In this document: piece after piece, positions 4,906 to 6,988 of the stretch
Position numbering within the stretch: position 1 is the stretch's first letter
Layout: each line of letters starts with the position of its first letter
Source of the DNA: Actinomycetes bacterium
GTDB lineage: Bacteria; Actinomycetota; Acidimicrobiia; Acidimicrobiales; Acidimicrobiaceae
Direction of reading: 5' to 3'
Assembly (NCBI GenBank): GCA_021844725.1
Contig: JAKBSX010000149.1
Location: 1-6,988, forward strand
DNA length: 6,988 nt
The notes under the pieces: generated by a model
The model's input: the letters and a program-made list of their open reading frames with translations, nothing else
The model's database searches: none
Told to the model about the DNA's origin: nothing
Made by a program: the position numbers and the translations under genes

Positions 4906-5901
4906 TCAGGCTGATCTTAACCTAACGGTATCGTCGCTATTCCACAAAAAAGGCACTGGATCGTTCAAGCGCCCTATAAATTGGCCATTTCCATCGCCAT
5001 TTACAAATGCCAAGAAGAGCCACTGCCCTTGGCGATCTTGGACAAGGCGGCCAGCATAAAGTTTGTCATCGGTTATCAACTGAGCATTCGGGATATCAAA
5101 CGGGCCAAGGATGCTGTCAGATGGAACTGCCCAAACACCTCCACATCTAACTTCTGGTGAACTTGCCATTTTTCGTGCCAGTGAAAATTCTCTAGTGATG
5201 CAGGAAAATAGCAAAACTGGTTTACCATTTACCACCTTTACCTGAGGAACTTCAAGATCTCCAAACCCTGAACCTGGTTTGCTCAGTGGAGGTTGGATTT
5301 CCCAATGCAATAAATCAGGTGATCTGGCATGGCCAATGACTCCACGGTCGTCGTCGCTGGCTCCATCACGGGCCCTTGCGGTAATGAGCATATGCCAGCC
5401 ATCACCACTGGGGTCTTCGAACACCCATGGATCACGCCAGGTTTCATTGGGCCATGTCGACTCTCCTAACTTTTCATACCACCTACCATCAGCACTCAAA
5501 ATGTGAAAGTCATGCCTCTTCTCCCAATTGTAGAGATCATTCGATGTCGCAAGTCCAATGCGCTGTATAAGGCCGTCTTCTTTTTTGGAAATTCCAGTGT
5601 AAAACATATACCACATCTGGTCTGGACCTTTTACGACAGATCCAGTCCAGGTTGCCTTGTCGTCGAACGACTCATCTTCAGAAGGCTTGAACACATTTGG
5701 GAGCAGATCCCAATTGACCAGGTCTGTCGATGTTGCATGGCCAATCACAGCTTCGAAATGGCGCTCATCAGGATTTCTGACCATATCATGCCTGTCGTTA
5801 CAATCACAGTTTTTCGATGCTCGTAGGAAAAAAATGTGATACAGATCGCCTGCGTCTGCTATCCAAAAATCCCATGTCCATGTATCAGCTATTTGCAACA
5901 A
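4906..5901 (-). CDS. Glycoside hydrolase, GH32/43/68-type five-bladed beta-propeller
   Basis: This 331-aa protein is a bare propeller domain without the C-terminal beta-sandwich of full GH32 invertases and without a signal peptide, so it is predicted to be cytosolic. The candidate nucleophile is D11 in WTWDFW. The transition-state aspartate is D157 in WRDPW, and the acid/base is E217 in GDLEVPQ. Blade repeats are visible as IGHATSTDLVNW, IGLATSNDLYNW and IGHARSPDLLHW. The likely activity is hydrolysis or transfer on a fructoside or related glycoside; the substrate cannot be read from the sequence. The start is one of two adjacent TTG codons (5899-5901 or 5896-5898), because an in-frame stop lies at 5917-5919. 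No strong Shine-Dalgarno sequence is seen. It follows merA on the same strand after 47 bp, so co-transcription is possible but functionally puzzling. Residues 31-48 form an unusual insert with C32 and C34. Confidence 0.85.
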   Translation of the reverse strand: MLQIADTWTWDFWIADAGDLYHIFFLRASKNCDCNDRHDMVRNPDERHFEAVIGHATSTDLVNWDLLPNVFKPSEDESFDDKATWTGSVVKGPDQMWYMFYTGISKKEDGLIQRIGLATSNDLYNWEKRHDFHILSADGRWYEKLGESTWPNETWRDPWVFEDPSGDGWHMLITARARDGASDDDRGVIGHARSPDLLHWEIQPPLSKPGSGFGDLEVPQVKVVNGKPVLLFSCITREFSLARKMASSPEVRCGGVWAVPSDSILGPFDIPNAQLITDDKLYAGRLVQDRQGQWLFLAFVNGDGNGQFIGRLNDPVPFLWNSDDTVRLRSA

Positions 5902-5906
5902 CTCAG

Positions 5907-5950
5907 AGCCATCCGATCATAGATTTAGCCCGGGGTTTCCCTTGATGGCT
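5907..5950 (-). repeat. Inverted repeat spanning the merA-glycosidase junction
   Basis: AGCCATC (5907-5913) and GATGGCT (5944-5950) are exact reverse complements 30 nt apart. They enclose a CCCGGGG/TTTCCC stretch between the merA stop and the glycosidase start. In the minus-strand transcript the hairpin would hold the region just before the TTG start. It has no T tail. It may protect the mRNA, tune translation, or be a chance pairing. Confidence 0.35.
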
Positions 5951-6988
5951 ATGCGGCACAGCACGACAACTTATGCACATCGCGGGTGAAAGTTTGTGCT
6001 GCAAGCTTGAGCCCTTCAACCATTGTCAAATATGGATGGAAAGTTGATGCCAAGTCGTCGACACTAATTCCGTATTTTATAGCCAGCACAGCAGACTGAA
6101 TTACTTCGCCAGCACCTTCTGCCATAATCGAAGCTCCCAGTAATTTTCCTGTACCGACTTCAGCGACAAGTTTAAATAGGCCCTTTGTCTCACGGTTGAC
6201 GAGCGCCCGGGGAATCGCATCAACAGGAAGAATCGATGTAACGACTTCGTATCCTGATTCTCGTGCCTGTGCTTCGGTGAGCCCCGCTGAAGCTATTTGA
6301 GGTGAGGTGAATGTAACTCTTGGAAGGCCTCTAAAGTCAATAACTCTTCCAAACCCCAAGAGTGCATTGTCTACCGCCAAAGCACCTTCATACGCTGAAA
6401 CATATACGAACTGTGGCGCTCCTGTTACATCGCCAGCTGCATACACGCTGGGATTAGAAGTGCGCAGATGGTCATCAACTACTACTGCACCTCTGGCGTC
6501 CGTCTCAATCCCAGCCTGTTCAAGTCCAAGGCCCTCAGTGTTGGGACGACGTCCAGTTGCGACTAAAATCTGATCTACCTCCACGTCGTGGGGTTCAATT
6601 CCAATATTAAGATGAATCACACGCCGGCCATCTTTTGTAGATACTCCTGCAATGTTCGCCGACGTATATATCAACGCTCCCTGTGCAGTTAGGAATTCAC
6701 TAAGTGCCCCAGAGATTTCCGGCTCTTCAAATGGTGCAATACGATTTGCGACATCAATAAAAGTTACCTTTGAACCAAGGTGAAGGAAGAACTGTCCAAG
6801 CTCAAGTCCAATGGCATTGGCACCTATGACTGCGATACTGCGGGGAACATCCTTTAGTTCTAGGGCAGTTGTTGAGGTTAGAAACTCAGATTCATTGAGG
6901 CCAGGAATTGGTGGTATGCTAGGCGACGCTCCAGTAGCTACGAGAATCTTTGAAGCAGTAACTGGCTTTCCATCCATATTTGACAATG
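5949..6988 (-). CDS. merA: Mercuric reductase MerA, C-terminal part (5' end outside window)
   Basis: About 346 codons of MerA are present. The frame runs off the right edge, so the FAD-binding N-terminus, the redox-active Cys pair and any N-terminal metal domain are not visible. Seen in order are KILVATGASPSIPPIPGL, the NAD(P)H site VIGANAIGLELGQ, QILVATGRRPNT, the second FAD motif VYAAGDVTGAPQFVYV, the dimerisation domain beginning LPRVTFTSPQIASAG, then FHPYLTMVEGLKLAAQTF, and the terminal KLSCCAA. The tail cysteine pair hands Hg(II) to the active site of the partner subunit and marks true MerA against other flavin disulfide reductases such as lipoamide dehydrogenase. The enzyme reduces Hg(II) to volatile Hg(0) with NADPH in the cytosol. 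No MerR gene or mer promoter is visible; they could lie beyond 6988. The glycosidase gene follows after 47 bp. Confidence 0.95.
   Translation of the reverse strand, partial: LSNMDGKPVTASKILVATGASPSIPPIPGLNESEFLTSTTALELKDVPRSIAVIGANAIGLELGQFFLHLGSKVTFIDVANRIAPFEEPEISGALSEFLTAQGALIYTSANIAGVSTKDGRRVIHLNIGIEPHDVEVDQILVATGRRPNTEGLGLEQAGIETDARGAVVVDDHLRTSNPSVYAAGDVTGAPQFVYVSAYEGALAVDNALLGFGRVIDFRGLPRVTFTSPQIASAGLTEAQARESGYEVVTSILPVDAIPRALVNRETKGLFKLVAEVGTGKLLGASIMAEGAGEVIQSAVLAIKYGISVDDLASTFHPYLTMVEGLKLAAQTFTRDVHKLSCCAA

Noticed and set aside
1..6988. CRISPR arrays, tRNA or rRNA genes, insertion sequences or transposase genes
   Set aside because: No regularly spaced repeats, tRNA-like cloverleaf, rRNA-like stretch, transposase motif or terminal repeats were seen by eye on either strand.

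Overview
The window holds part of a bacterial mercury-detoxification region. It looks like an actinobacterium of moderate G+C. The evidence for this is frequent GTG and TTG starts, tightly overlapped ATGA/GTGA gene junctions, a BlaI repressor beside an M56 protease (a pair common in Actinomycetota), and a glycosidase resembling actinobacterial five-bladed-propeller proteins. An acidophilic Acidimicrobiia-like host would fit the base composition, but that is inference and not shown by any marker gene.

Left part (1-637). A weak 100-codon reading frame, possibly a decayed RraB-like fragment, is followed by a short non-coding stretch with a perfect 8-bp palindrome at 425-443. A possible 35-codon leader peptide (531-638) comes next. 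It contains a long imperfect hairpin and ends in a TGATG junction on the start of the repressor gene.

Regulatory pair (638-2031). A BlaI/MecI/CopY-family repressor overlaps by 4 bp a membrane M56 metalloprotease (HELAH) that lacks the penicillin-sensing domain of BlaR1.

Plus-strand operon (2146-4831). A promoter-like TTGACT-N17-TAGATC carries a perfect CTACA-AAAA-TGTAG dyad in its spacer and precedes five genes. These encode a MerF-like small membrane protein, a larger membrane protein with a CCTP motif in a membrane segment, two tandem membrane-anchored thioredoxin-fold proteins, and a small heavy-metal-associated-domain-like protein. The first four overlap by 4 bp each and the fifth follows after 37 bp. 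Every product has a CC or CxxC thiol motif.

Minus strand (4906-6988). A glycoside hydrolase of the GH32/43/68 propeller type lies immediately downstream of merA (mercuric reductase), whose 5' end runs off the right edge. The two transcription blocks converge at about 4832-4905.

Working model (inference): the BlaI-like repressor and the M56 protease replace MerR as the switch. The operon supplies extracytoplasmic thiol capture, membrane passage and a cytosolic carrier, which deliver Hg(II) to MerA for reduction to Hg(0).
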